Positions 10,194 to 18,329 of a DNA stretch of 64,000 nucleotides are shown piece by piece. A model generated the notes under the pieces. It made no database searches and was not told the origin of the DNA. It was given only the letters and a program-made list of their open reading frames with translations. Position 1 is the first letter of the stretch, and every line of letters begins with the position of its first letter. Made by a program: the position numbers and the translations under genes. Origin of the DNA: Cellulomonas sp. JH27-2 (GTDB lineage: Bacteria > Actinomycetota > Actinomycetes > Actinomycetales > Cellulomonadaceae); NCBI RefSeq assembly GCF_014837175.1, contig NZ_JACYFR010000003.1, positions 372,001-436,000 of the forward strand, read 5' to 3'.

Positions 10194-11912
10194 CTACTTG
10201 TTGGCGATCGTGAAGCCGACGACCTTCTCGGTGGTGCGGCCGTCGATGCCGACCGCGTCGATCTTGATCTGGTACTTCCCGTTCGGGTAGTCCCGGGTGT
10301 CGATGACGAGGGTGGGCTTCTTGCCGGCGTTGGTGCTGCCGGGGGCCTTGGTGTTGTCCGTCAGCCACGTGCCGGCCCGGTTGAGCTCGATGTACGTGTA
10401 CTTCGGGGTCGTGTCGAGCGTGACGCGGACCGTCTGCTTGCCCTTGAGGATCGCGCCGTCCATGACGGACACGTTCTCGATGACCGGGGCGCCGGGGGTG
10501 GGGGCGTCGGGGTTCAGCTTGAGGGCGTCACGGATGGTGAAGAACAGGTCCGTCTGGTCGGTGAGGCCGACGACGTTCGCGGCGCGCGGACCATAGGCGG
10601 CGATGCGCACCTGGGTGCCGGTGTGGTCCTGCGAGCCGCCCGTGTCGGCGGTGCCGTAGGCGACGGTCATCGGCTTGTTGTCGGCCGTGAGCAGGGTGCG
10701 GGTCAGGCCGGGCGTCGTCGTGTTGGGGTAGACGATCTGGCTGGAGTGGCCGTGGTCGGCGGTCAGGACGACGAGGGTGTTGCCGTCCTGCTTCGCGAAG
10801 TTCAGCGCCACCTGGACGGCCTCGTCGAGGTCGACCGTCTCACCGATCTGGCCGCAGGGGTCGGCGGCGTGGTCCTGCTTGTCGATGCTCGCGCCCTCGA
10901 CCTGCAGGAAGAAGCCCTTGCTGCTGCCCGAACGGTTCAGCAGGCTGATCGCCTTGGTGGTCATGGCCTTGAGCGTGGGCGTCGTCGCGACGTACTTCGG
11001 GTTGGCCGTGCAGGTCGCGGGGGCCTCGGTGCCGCCGGTGTGCGTGGCGAGGGGGCCGACCCAGCGGACCGGCATGTTGCCGGGGGCGAACAGGCCGAGG
11101 ACGGGCTTGTTCTGGTCGGCGGACGTCACGCCGTCGAGGCCCGCGGCGTCGGTGACGACCTGGTAGCCGCGCGCGCTGGCCTGCTGCAGGAGGGTCTTGC
11201 CGGACCACTGGCCGGCCGCGGCCTGCTCGTTGAACGACGTCGCACCGCCGCCCAGGGTGACGTCGGCGCGGGCGTCCAGGAGCTGCTCGGTGATGGAACC
11301 GAGGCCGCCGTTCTGCAGCGCGCTGCCCGGGCACTTGGCCAGGGTCGACGACGGGGCGTAGCAGCCGCGGTCGGGGACGTGCGCGACCTGGACGGCGGGG
11401 GTGGCGTCCTGGAGCTCGGCGGTGCTGACGTCGCCGGTGCGCAGGCCGTTGGCGCGAGCGATCTCGAGCAGGGAGCGCTGGGGCACGTTGTTGATGTCGA
11501 CGGAGATGGCGCCGTTGTACGTCTTGGTGCCTGTCGACCAGCCCGACCCGGAGGCGGCCGAGTCGGTCACGTAGTCGGGCAGGCCGTCCTTCTTGTCCAG
11601 CGCGTACGTCGTGTACTGGCCGGTCAGCGGCAGCGCGTCGATCCCGGCGAACCGGCCCGCGGCGCCCTTGGCGTAGTTGCGGGCGACCGTGATCTCGGAG
11701 TCGCCCATGCCGTCGCCGATGAGCAGGATGACGTTCTTGGCGTGGCCGCCCTTGATCTGCGACTTCACGGCCGCGGTCTGGTCGCCGTCCAGGCGGCGGG
11801 CGTCGCCGTGACCCGTGAGCTGGGTGGTGACGGCCCAGCTGGTGGTGGCGCCCAGGACGAGCGCGCCGGCGACGACCGTCGCGGCGAGGGGGCGGACTGC
11901 TCGTGTCCTCAT
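10194..11912 (-). CDS. Secreted alkaline phosphatase (PhoA family)
   Basis: This 572-residue protein starts with a signal peptide (residues 1-27, [15 protein letters not shown]). The alkaline phosphatase core has [11 protein letters not shown] (metal ligand Asp), [10 protein letters not shown] (nucleophile Ser), the metal-binding [11 protein letters not shown] and [17 protein letters not shown]-terminal domain of about 95 residues (from [11 protein letters not shown]) looks like an added beta-sandwich. It releases phosphate from organic monoesters outside the cell. The RBS AAAGGGAA precedes ATG 11912. Upstream, 11-base direct repeats resemble a PHO box, which fits induction by phosphate starvation. 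Confidence 0.95.
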   Translation of the reverse strand: MRTRAVRPLAATVVAGALVLGATTSWAVTTQLTGHGDARRLDGDQTAAVKSQIKGGHAKNVILLIGDGMGDSEITVARNYAKGAAGRFAGIDALPLTGQYTTYALDKKDGLPDYVTDSAASGSGWSTGTKTYNGAISVDINNVPQRSLLEIARANGLRTGDVSTAELQDATPAVQVAHVPDRGCYAPSSTLAKCPGSALQNGGLGSITEQLLDARADVTLGGGATSFNEQAAAGQWSGKTLLQQASARGYQVVTDAAGLDGVTSADQNKPVLGLFAPGNMPVRWVGPLATHTGGTEAPATCTANPKYVATTPTLKAMTTKAISLLNRSGSSKGFFLQVEGASIDKQDHAADPCGQIGETVDLDEAVQVALNFAKQDGNTLVVLTADHGHSSQIVYPNTTTPGLTRTLLTADNKPMTVAYGTADTGGSQDHTGTQVRIAAYGPRAANVVGLTDQTDLFFTIRDALKLNPDAPTPGAPVIENVSVMDGAILKGKQTVRVTLDTTPKYTYIELNRAGTWLTDNTKAPGSTNAGKKPTLVIDTRDYPNGKYQIKIDAVGIDGRTTEKVVGFTIANK

Positions 11913-11986
11913 CGTGTTCCCTTTCCGGGGGTGCTGGCATTCCGGGGGTGCAAGGCGACGCTCGTCGCCCGGAGCAGTTGACCGGG

Positions 11987-12019
11987 TGAAGGTGACGATC
12001 GGGTGAGAACCGGGCGAAC
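11987..12019 (-). promoter_or_regulatory. Putative PhoP (PHO) box of the alkaline phosphatase gene
   Basis: Read on the minus strand, three consecutive 11-base units are GTTCGCCCGGT, TCTCACCCGAT and CGTCACCTTCA. They share nnTCACC and match the direct-repeat layout of actinomycete PhoP operators (GTTCACC units every 11 bases). The box lies about 75 bases upstream of the alkaline phosphatase start, the expected place for PhoP activation. Confidence 0.7.
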
Positions 12020-12039
12020 AGGACGAGACGGTTCGGCGC

Positions 12040-12711
12040 TCAGTGCGCGGGGCCGGTCTCCTCGAGCAGGCGCAGCGTCGCGCTGACGCGGGGGTTGCGC
12101 TGAGGGTCGGCGTCGATGCCGAGCGTCGCGTACATCGCGTTGACGTGGTTCTGTACAGACTTCTCGGTGATGCCCAGACGCTCGCCGATGCCGGCGTTCG
12201 ACAGGCCTGCGGCCAGCAGCCTCAGCACCTCGTACTGACGGTCAGTGAGCCGGGCGACGTCCGAGCCCGCGCGCGGCGTCATCCGCGCCAGCAGTGCCGG
12301 GTCCAGGACGGTCTCGCCGACGGCAGCCGCGCGCACGGCGCCGACGAGCACCTCCTCCGTCGTCGTCGACGTCTTGGACAGGTACCCCCACCCTGCGGCC
12401 ACGTCCTGCGGGAGGTCGAGGAGCAGGTCCATCGCATCGTGCGCGGACAGCAGCAGGATGCCCAGCGAGGGCTGGCGTCGGCGCAACGAGACGCCGAGCG
12501 CGATGCCGTTGCCGTCCGGCAGGTCGATGTCCAGGACGACGACGTCCGCGAAGCCGGCCCGGAACTGCCGCAGCGCCTCGCTCGTCGTGCCGACGGCCGC
12601 GACCACCTGCATGCCGGCGGTGCCGCCCAGGGTTCGCTCCAGCATGGAGCGGAAGAGCGGCTGGTCCTCGACGACGGCGACACGAAGGTGCCGGGTGCCT
12701 GGGATGCTCAT
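12040..12711 (-). CDS. NarL/LuxR-family response regulator
   Basis: This 223-residue protein has a receiver domain at residues 1 to about 125, with the acidic pocket VVEDQ and phospho-acceptor Asp in [13 protein letters not shown]-terminal LuxR-type helix-turn-helix follows ([21 protein letters not shown], then EKSVQNHV). The start is taken as ATG 12711, with a CATACT -10-like hexamer 7 bases upstream and no ribosome-binding site. The reading frame stays open further upstream without a supported start. It is divergent from the histidine kinase at 12795, and the two probably form a pair. The SipW-type operon begins 270 bases past the kinase. Confidence 0.88.
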   Translation of the reverse strand: MSIPGTRHLRVAVVEDQPLFRSMLERTLGGTAGMQVVAAVGTTSEALRQFRAGFADVVVLDIDLPDGNGIALGVSLRRRQPSLGILLLSAHDAMDLLLDLPQDVAAGWGYLSKTSTTTEEVLVGAVRAAAVGETVLDPALLARMTPRAGSDVARLTDRQYEVLRLLAAGLSNAGIGERLGITEKSVQNHVNAMYATLGIDADPQRNPRVSATLRLLEETGPAH

Positions 12712-12794
12712 CGGCACCAGTATGGTCTGCGGCTGGACGACGCAGCGGGACGCGGCGGGTGAGACGCACCGGTGCGTGGCGAGGGGAGCGGGCG

Positions 12795-13949
12795 GTGAAC
12801 GACACGGCGTTGGCGCAGGCGCGACGGGCCCGCGACGTCCGCGGCGACCGCGTGGTGCTGCTGCGCGGGACAGCCATCGTGGCGTTCGGGTACGCGTTCG
12901 GTGCCGCGCTGCAGGCCGCATACGTGTACGGCCAGGCGATCCCGGCGTTCGCGGACGTGTCCGTCTGGCGCAGGCTTGCCGCCAACGCCGTCGGGGTCTG
13001 CGTGCTCGTCGGGGTCATGTGGGTGCTGCGGGTCTACCGGGTGCACTCGCTCGCACGGCTCGTCGCCGGCGCGGTCGCGGCGTCGCTCGCGTGCGCGGTC
13101 GCGCGCTGGGGTGCGCAGATCGCGTTCGACGTCTACCGCGATCCCTCCCCGAGCACCCAGGGTGCCGAGCTCTTCGGTGGACTCGTCGTCGCGCTCGTCT
13201 CCTCCGGCATCGGTGTGTGGTCGCTCATCTCGCGGCGACGAGCGCGAGCCGCGATCCGCGAGTCCGAGCGCCGGACCGTCCACGCCGAGATGGCTGTCTC
13301 CTCGCTGGAGCAGGAGGAGATCCGCGTCCGCCGTGAGGTCGCCGAAGGACTGCACGGGACGCTGCAGAACAAGCTCGTCGTTGTCGACGCGCGCCTGCAG
13401 AGCGTGCTCGAGCACTCCGGCGACCTGTGCGAACGGGACGCCGAGGCGCTGCGCTGGGTGCGCGACGAGCTGCAGGTGGCCCGTGAGATCGACGTGCGTC
13501 AGATGAGCCGCCTGCTCTACCCGGAGCGGCTCGAGCTGGGCCTCGTCCCGGCGGTCCGTGCGCTGCTGGGCCGGCTCCCGTCCACGATCGCGACGCGGCT
13601 GGTCGTCGGCGACGAGGTGCGCGAGGTCGACGACCCCGTCGGGAGCCGTGTCCTGGTCAGCGAGCGCCTGCTCGCCGTGCGCGTCGTCGAGGAGGGCATC
13701 ACCAACGCGCTCAAGCACGGTCCGGCGACGATCGTCCAGGTCCACCTCCAGGTGGCGGGATCTGCCCTCATGGTGCGTGTCGAGAACGACGGCGAGCTGT
13801 ACGACCCCGCGTCGGCAGGGTCGGCCTCCGGGACGGCGCGTCTGCGCGAGCGTCTCGAGCTCGTCGGCGGGACGGTCCAGATCGCTCCTGGAGACGAGAT
13901 CGGCGCCGTTCTCGACGCCCGGATCCCCTTGTCCGCACTGACTGAGTGA
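12795..13949 (+). CDS. Membrane histidine kinase (NarX/DegS-like)
   Basis: This 384-residue protein has four membrane segments in its first 160 residues and a coiled stretch of about 25 residues (ESERRTVHAEMAVSSLEQEE). The dimerisation box RREVAEGLHGTLQNKLV holds the likely phospho-acceptor His. The C-terminal ATPase domain has an N-box EEGITNALKHG. The start is GTG 12795, with GGGAG upstream. Its partner is most likely the divergently encoded NarL-type regulator. It is the nearest upstream gene to the SipW-type operon, so it may control that operon; this is an inference from position only. Confidence 0.88.
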   Translation: MNDTALAQARRARDVRGDRVVLLRGTAIVAFGYAFGAALQAAYVYGQAIPAFADVSVWRRLAANAVGVCVLVGVMWVLRVYRVHSLARLVAGAVAASLACAVARWGAQIAFDVYRDPSPSTQGAELFGGLVVALVSSGIGVWSLISRRRARAAIRESERRTVHAEMAVSSLEQEEIRVRREVAEGLHGTLQNKLVVVDARLQSVLEHSGDLCERDAEALRWVRDELQVAREIDVRQMSRLLYPERLELGLVPAVRALLGRLPSTIATRLVVGDEVREVDDPVGSRVLVSERLLAVRVVEEGITNALKHGPATIVQVHLQVAGSALMVRVENDGELYDPASAGSASGTARLRERLELVGGTVQIAPGDEIGAVLDARIPLSALTE

Positions 13950-14219
13950 ATGCTTCACCCGTTCGGCGGAGGGACGTCGCCCACAGGGTGCGCATAGGCT
14001 CTGACCTGCTTGTCCGTTCCGTGCGTATACCGGGCGGGTGAAAGAAACCGGCGATTCCGGCGGTGTAGGTGCCAGCACCCAGTCGGACGGTCGTCCAGTA
14101 GCCGATAACTCTTACGTTCGCACCTCGTAGCAACGCTGCTCACGAGCTCGAACGGGTTCTCGGCAAGGCGTCGGGGACTCCAACGTCCCGTCGGTTCATC
14201 GCCTCTCCAGGAGTTCCCC

Positions 14220-14780
14220 ATGGCAACCTCGACCCCCGCTACGCAGTCGGCCGACGAGCGCAAGAAGCGCAAGCGCGGCGCCATCCTCAAGTTCTCGCTC
14301 GCCGGCGGCGCGCTGCTGGGCATCGCGGCCGCCGCGACGTCCGCAGCCTGGACCGACAACGCGTGGTTCACCGCCACCGCCACGGGTGCGACGTTCGAGC
14401 TTCAGGGCCTGAACTTCGCGTCCACCCCTTCCTACGAGGACGCCGACGCGGACGGTACGACCGCCGCGATCGTCATCCCCGACGAGAAGCTCAAGAACCT
14501 CGTGCCGGGTTCCACGCGCACGTTCACGCTGAACATCAAGAACGCCGGCACGGTCGACCAGACGATCGCCAAGAACTACGAGTGGCGGTCCGCCAGCCCC
14601 GCGAACGACTTCGCCGCGGCACCCACGGTGGCCATCACGGGCACGCCGAACGACCTGCACGCCGGCACCAACGCGGACATCACGGTCACGGTCACGACTC
14701 CGTCGGACTGGTCGTCCGCCAACCAGGGCAAGTCGGAGAGCCTCGCGATCGTGTTCACGGGCACCAGCGTCGCCAACTGA
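14220..14780 (+). CDS. SipW-type signal peptide protein 1 (TasA/CalY-like)
   Basis: This 186-residue protein has a basic N-terminus (ADERKKRKRG), a hydrophobic segment and the hallmark AATSAAWTD at about residues 39-47. These features define the alternate, SipW-dependent signal peptides of TasA- and camelysin-type proteins. The mature part is a predicted beta-sandwich with VPGSTRTFTLNIKNAG and a C-terminal LAIVFTGTS. AGGAG lies 6 bases before ATG 14220. The SipW-like peptidase is encoded 31 bases downstream and is the natural processing enzyme. In Firmicutes such proteins build biofilm fibres; the role here is unproven. Confidence 0.9.
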   Translation: MATSTPATQSADERKKRKRGAILKFSLAGGALLGIAAAATSAAWTDNAWFTATATGATFELQGLNFASTPSYEDADADGTTAAIVIPDEKLKNLVPGSTRTFTLNIKNAGTVDQTIAKNYEWRSASPANDFAAAPTVAITGTPNDLHAGTNADITVTVTTPSDWSSANQGKSESLAIVFTGTSVAN

Positions 14781-14811
14781 CACCCGAGAATGCCCTGACT
14801 GAGGATCCCCG

Positions 14812-15354
14812 ATGCGTGCGCTGAGATTCGTGGGTAACGCCGTCCTGACCCTGCTTGCGGTCGTCGGCGTCCTGAGCGTGCTCGTTTGGGGGGCCTCGCA
14901 GCTCGAATACATCAAGCCGCTGGTCGTGATCTCGGGCTCCATGGAGCCCGGGATCATGACCGGCGACCTGCTGGTCGACGTGAAGACCCCGACCGGTGAG
15001 CTCGAGGTCGGCGACGTCGCGTCGATCTACAACCCGTTGACGCAGAACCTGGTCTCCCATCGCATCGTCGGGATCGAGAAGGTCGGCGACGAGCGCTGGG
15101 AGATCCGGCTCAAGGGTGACGCGAACGACGGTGAGGACGCCGCGCCGTACGAGGTCGGTGCGGAGGTCTGGACCCCCAAGGTCCAGATCGCGGGCGGTGG
15201 CACCTTCGTCACCAAGCTGACGCAGCGTTCCGTCGTCGTGCCGCTCGGGATCACGCTCCTGTGCCTCGTCGGGCTGACCCTGCTGCCCTCGTCCCGTGGG
15301 GACGAGCTCACCGAAGAGGTCGTTGAGCCCGAGAAGGAACACGTCGGCACATGA
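14812..15354 (+). CDS. SipW-like signal peptidase I (ER type)
   Basis: This 180-residue membrane protein of the S26B family has an N-terminal membrane segment (about 8-28), SGSMEP with nucleophile Ser43, and SHRIVGI with His83. The His in place of the bacterial general-base Lys is the mark of the ER-type and SipW peptidases. A second C-terminal membrane segment follows (VVVPLGITLLCLVGLTLL), then an acidic tail. It removes the alternate signal peptides of dedicated substrates, here most likely the three proteins of this operon. It overlaps the next gene by 4 bases. Confidence 0.93.
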   Translation: MRALRFVGNAVLTLLAVVGVLSVLVWGASQLEYIKPLVVISGSMEPGIMTGDLLVDVKTPTGELEVGDVASIYNPLTQNLVSHRIVGIEKVGDERWEIRLKGDANDGEDAAPYEVGAEVWTPKVQIAGGGTFVTKLTQRSVVVPLGITLLCLVGLTLLPSSRGDELTEEVVEPEKEHVGT

Positions 15355-15908
15355 CGCACCGGCTGCGCACCGCCGTCACGGCGAGCCTGACCCTCGCGGT
15401 CGTGCTTGCCGTGCTCGGCGCGCTCGCGTGGCCGACGGGCGCCACGGCAGCACCCGGCGAGATGCCTCTGTCGTACTCCTTCGCCGGCCTGATGCCCGGT
15501 GATGCACGGGCGAGGTCGTTGCCCTACCACCTCGCCCGGGACGCCACGGTCGAGCGGGCGGCAGTGACCACCGCTTCGACCAGCGTGACGTGGCGGGCGA
15601 GCCTGTGCGGCTCGGCCGGCTCGTGCGTCGACCTCTTGCACGTCCGAGCCGGCGACGAGATCGCCGCCGGCGACTACACCCTCACCGTCGGCGTGACCGC
15701 CGGTGCCATCCGACCCGACGAACGTCATTCGCTCGCCGGTCGCATCGTGTTCGTGGAACGCCCCTCAGGTGCCCTCGCACACACCGGGAGCGCCGTGCTG
15801 CCCCTCGTGACCTCCGCGGTCGCCTTGGGTCTGCTCGGGCTCCTGATGGTCCTCGCGGCGCGCCGCCGCGAACGTGACGCCACGAGCAGCCTGGAGATCC
15901 GCGCATGA
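15351..15908 (+). CDS. LAHTG-anchored surface protein in the SipW operon
   Basis: This 185-residue protein has an ordinary signal peptide (residues 1-35, LGALAWPTGATAA), a small beta-rich domain of about 100 residues with a likely disulfide (SLCGSAGSCVD), and a C-terminal sorting signal: LAHTG, hydrophobic segment, RRRERD. It would be fixed to the wall by a class E sortase encoded elsewhere. It overlaps both neighbours by 4 bases. It could be the wall anchor for fibres formed by the SipW-type proteins, by analogy with TapA; there is no sequence similarity that I can see. Confidence 0.8.
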   Translation: MTHRLRTAVTASLTLAVVLAVLGALAWPTGATAAPGEMPLSYSFAGLMPGDARARSLPYHLARDATVERAAVTTASTSVTWRASLCGSAGSCVDLLHVRAGDEIAAGDYTLTVGVTAGAIRPDERHSLAGRIVFVERPSGALAHTGSAVLPLVTSAVALGLLGLLMVLAARRRERDATSSLEIRA

Positions 15909-16549
15909 CCCCCGACGAGTCCCCCACGACGACCGCTGCCCGCGCCGCGCGTCCCGCCGCCACGACGTCGTGGCTCCGCGGTCGCCGTTCCGGTGTGCTC
16001 AAGCTGGTTCTGGCAGGTCTGGCACTTCTCGGGATCGGCGCGGCAGCCACGTCGGCCGCATGGACGGATCCCGCCTACTTCGTCGCCAGTGCCGGGAGCG
16101 CCTCCGTCGGGCTGCAGGGCTCGCTGAACGGCACGTCGTGGTCGGACGCGAACACGTCGAGCACCTCGACGACAGTGACCGCGGACCTCGCGATCTCGAT
16201 CCCGGCGGCGACGTTCTCCGGCCTGGTCCCCAACCCCGACAACACGTCGCAGGTCACGAAGTCCGTGACGTTGTACCTCAAGAACACGGGATCGTCGGCC
16301 ATCACGGTCACCACGGCGTGCACGGCGAGCGGGGACCTCTTCGCCGGCAGCACGCCGCTCATCGTGACGTTCGACGCGACCGCGACGACGGCGACCAACT
16401 GCGCCAAGACCCTGACGTTCGCCGCGGGCAGCACCACGGCGCAGACCACCGTGCTCAAGGTGACGGTCCCCGCTGCCTGGCCGTCGAGCTACGCCAACAA
16501 GGCCGGGTCGCTCATCGTCACCTTTACGGGCACGGCGCAGGTCTCGTGA
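15905..16549 (+). CDS. SipW-type signal peptide protein 2
   Basis: This 214-residue protein resembles protein 1 in layout. A long basic N-terminus (WLRGRRSGVLK) is followed by a hydrophobic core and AATSAAWTDPAYF at about residues 48-60. The mature Thr/Ser-rich beta-sandwich contains KSVTLYLKNTGSSAITV and the closing LIVTFTGTAQ. Two Cys (TTACTAS and ATNCAKT) may form a disulfide. The start and stop overlap the neighbours by 4 bases each, showing one operon with the signal peptidase. Confidence 0.88.
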   Translation: MTPDESPTTTAARAARPAATTSWLRGRRSGVLKLVLAGLALLGIGAAATSAAWTDPAYFVASAGSASVGLQGSLNGTSWSDANTSSTSTTVTADLAISIPAATFSGLVPNPDNTSQVTKSVTLYLKNTGSSAITVTTACTASGDLFAGSTPLIVTFDATATTATNCAKTLTFAAGSTTAQTTVLKVTVPAAWPSSYANKAGSLIVTFTGTAQVS

Positions 16550-17397
16550 ATTCCGTGACGACCGCCGGCCGGCCTCCCGGGAGGGAGCGCCGGCTGCGCC
16601 GGCTGTCGGGGCTCGTCGCCCTGCTGCTCGTCGTCGCCGGCGTCGTCGCGACGCGTGCCACGGCCCCGACCTCCGCGGCCTGGACCGACCCCGCGGTCGT
16701 GGTGGCCATGGCGAGCTCCACCTCGTGGACCTCGACGACCGGCAACCCGGTCGTACCCGGGAACAGCTCCACGTCGGTCAGCAACATCGCCTGGACGCAG
16801 AACAACTACACGTCGTCGATCAGCGTGTGCTTCAGTGCCCAGGTCACGACGGCCTCGGCTACGCCAGTGGCGTGGGCCATCGTCATCGACACGTCGCAGC
16901 CGCCGTGGAACGGCGTGACCACGGGTTACAGCCAGCAGGGTGACGGCTACAGCTGGGCGGACAACACGCCCTCGGCAGGCAAGATCCAGATCTCCGGCGG
17001 CTACACGGACAACATGGGAGCATCGGCGACTCAGCCGCGAACCGTGTCGGTGTGCAACTCGTCGCTGCAGCCGATCGCTGCATCCAAGGCCACGGCCGCG
17101 TTCACGACGGCATCCGAGCACGGTACCTGGACCGATTCGCAGGCGTGCATCGTCACGACGGTGACGGGCAACGGCTCCCAGCCCTTCTACTTCAACTGGG
17201 CGGCGTCGGTCGACATGCAGCCGGCGATCGCGAGACTGGTCGGTGGCGTCAGCCAGATCCGTGCGGACGGCGTGCCCCTCGCCTTCAGCCCCGCACTGTC
17301 GGGGGCGGTGAGCTCCTATACGGCGTCGAGCCAGACGGCCTCGGCGATCAAGGGGTCTAGTGCGTACTCCTTCACGGTCTGCGCGTACCACTACTGA
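16546..17397 (+). CDS. SipW-type signal peptide protein 3
   Basis: This 283-residue protein starts at GTG 16546, inside the GTGA overlap with the previous gene; GTG 16555 is a possible alternative. The N-terminus is basic (RERRLRRL), then hydrophobic, then ends in APTSAAWTDPAV, a diverged SipW-type cleavage region. The mature part is longer than in proteins 1 and 2, rich in Ser, Thr, Ala and Trp, with several Cys (SVCFSA, SVCNSS, QACIVT, FTVCAYHY) spaced for disulfides. It ends 4 bases before the convergent SGNH hydrolase gene. It probably is a distinct minor subunit or tip-like component; this is an inference. Confidence 0.8.
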   Translation: MNSVTTAGRPPGRERRLRRLSGLVALLLVVAGVVATRATAPTSAAWTDPAVVVAMASSTSWTSTTGNPVVPGNSSTSVSNIAWTQNNYTSSISVCFSAQVTTASATPVAWAIVIDTSQPPWNGVTTGYSQQGDGYSWADNTPSAGKIQISGGYTDNMGASATQPRTVSVCNSSLQPIAASKATAAFTTASEHGTWTDSQACIVTTVTGNGSQPFYFNWAASVDMQPAIARLVGGVSQIRADGVPLAFSPALSGAVSSYTASSQTASAIKGSSAYSFTVCAYHY

Positions 17398-17401
17398 CGG
17401 G

Positions 17402-18220
17402 TCACTCCACCGGCGTGAGGTCCGGGCGCTTCGGGACGCGAAGGTCGCCGGACGACCGGCCGCGCAGGCGGCGGGTCGCCCACGGGTAGACGTGCTCGCG
17501 GACCCAGGCGGCGTCCTCGCGCATCTTCTGCGTGCGGGGCGTCGGGGGCAGGGGCGTCAGCGGGTCGTCCCAGGCCTCGTCGTCGGGCGTCAGGCCCAGG
17601 CCGACGAGCGCGGCCTGCGCGACGCGCGCGTGGCCCTCGGTGGTGAGATGGATGCGGTCCTCGGCCCACATCCGCCAGTCCAGCAGCGAACGCATGCCCC
17701 ACAGGTCGACGACGTAGGCACCGTGCCGACGGGCCATCGACCAGATGTGCGCGTTGTAGATGCCGACGCGTGAGCGCGTCGCGCGGACCAGGGGGCTTCC
17801 TGCCGCGTCGACCCCGGTGCCCAGCAGCACGTCGATACCGGCTTCGCGCAGCCGGACGACGGCGTGCTCGAGATTGCGGGCCAGGCGGTCGATGTCGGCG
17901 GCCGGGCGCAGGATGTCGTTCCCGCCGCCGACCAAGCTGACGAGGTCGGGCGTCATCTCGATCGCGGCCGGGACCTGGTCGACGACGATCGACTTCAGGA
18001 GCCGGCCACGGATCGCCGTGTTGGCGTAGCTGAGCGGGCTCTGGCCGGCGGCGACGCGGCGCTCGGAGAGGCGTGCAGCGAGCACGTCGGCCCAGCCGCG
18101 GGTCGGGGCGTCCGGGCCGTCGGGTGAGTCCCAGAGGCCTTCCGTGAACGAGTCGCCGATGGCGACGTAGCGGGACCAGCGGGGGGACTCGGGCGTCGAA
18201 CTCACCTCGTCATTGTGCAC
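17402..18220 (-). CDS. SGNH/GDSL-family hydrolase
   Basis: This 272-residue soluble enzyme has block I YVAIGDSFTEG with the nucleophile Ser, block III LVGGGNDILRP, and the late block V region DRIHLTTEGH with the catalytic Asp-His. There is no signal peptide. Family members hydrolyse esters, often acyl or acetyl groups of lipids or polysaccharides; the substrate cannot be told. The start is taken as GTG 18220; GTG 18205 is an alternative and neither has a convincing ribosome-binding site. It shares an upstream region with the HNH gene. Confidence 0.85.
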   Translation of the reverse strand: MHNDEVSSTPESPRWSRYVAIGDSFTEGLWDSPDGPDAPTRGWADVLAARLSERRVAAGQSPLSYANTAIRGRLLKSIVVDQVPAAIEMTPDLVSLVGGGNDILRPAADIDRLARNLEHAVVRLREAGIDVLLGTGVDAAGSPLVRATRSRVGIYNAHIWSMARRHGAYVVDLWGMRSLLDWRMWAEDRIHLTTEGHARVAQAALVGLGLTPDDEAWDDPLTPLPPTPRTQKMREDAAWVREHVYPWATRRLRGRSSGDLRVPKRPDLTPVE

Positions 18221-18256
18221 TCCGGGTCGGCTCGCGGTCGTCGTGTCGGTGGTCGG

Positions 18257-18272
18257 TCGTACAGTTGTTCGA
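18257..18272. promoter_or_regulatory. SOS (LexA) box upstream of the HNH gene
   Basis: TCGTAC-AGTT-GTTCGA matches the actinobacterial LexA operator TCGAAC-N4-GTTCGA at 11 of 12 positions. It lies 58 bases before the chosen HNH start and 37 bases before the divergent hydrolase start. In mycobacteria several 13E12-repeat HNH genes carry SOS boxes, which supports the call. Confidence 0.75.
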
Positions 18273-18329
18273 GTGGTTGGGTCCTTTCCCGACGACGACG
18301 ACCGCGATGATCGAGAGGGGGTGGTGAGC

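Noticed and set aside
14041-14110. Sigma-28-type promoter (GCCGATAA at about 14101) before the SipW operon
   Set aside because: No TAAA-type -35 lies at the required distance, and no motility genes are near. A lone 8-base match is not enough.
14140-14160. LexA-like box (TCGAAC-GGGT-TCTCGG)
   Set aside because: The right half does not match GTTCGA; only one half-site is present.
14040-14219. Cyclic-di-GMP or other riboswitch in the SipW operon leader
   Set aside because: The leader lacks the conserved cores of the GEMM and ydaO classes that I could look for by eye.
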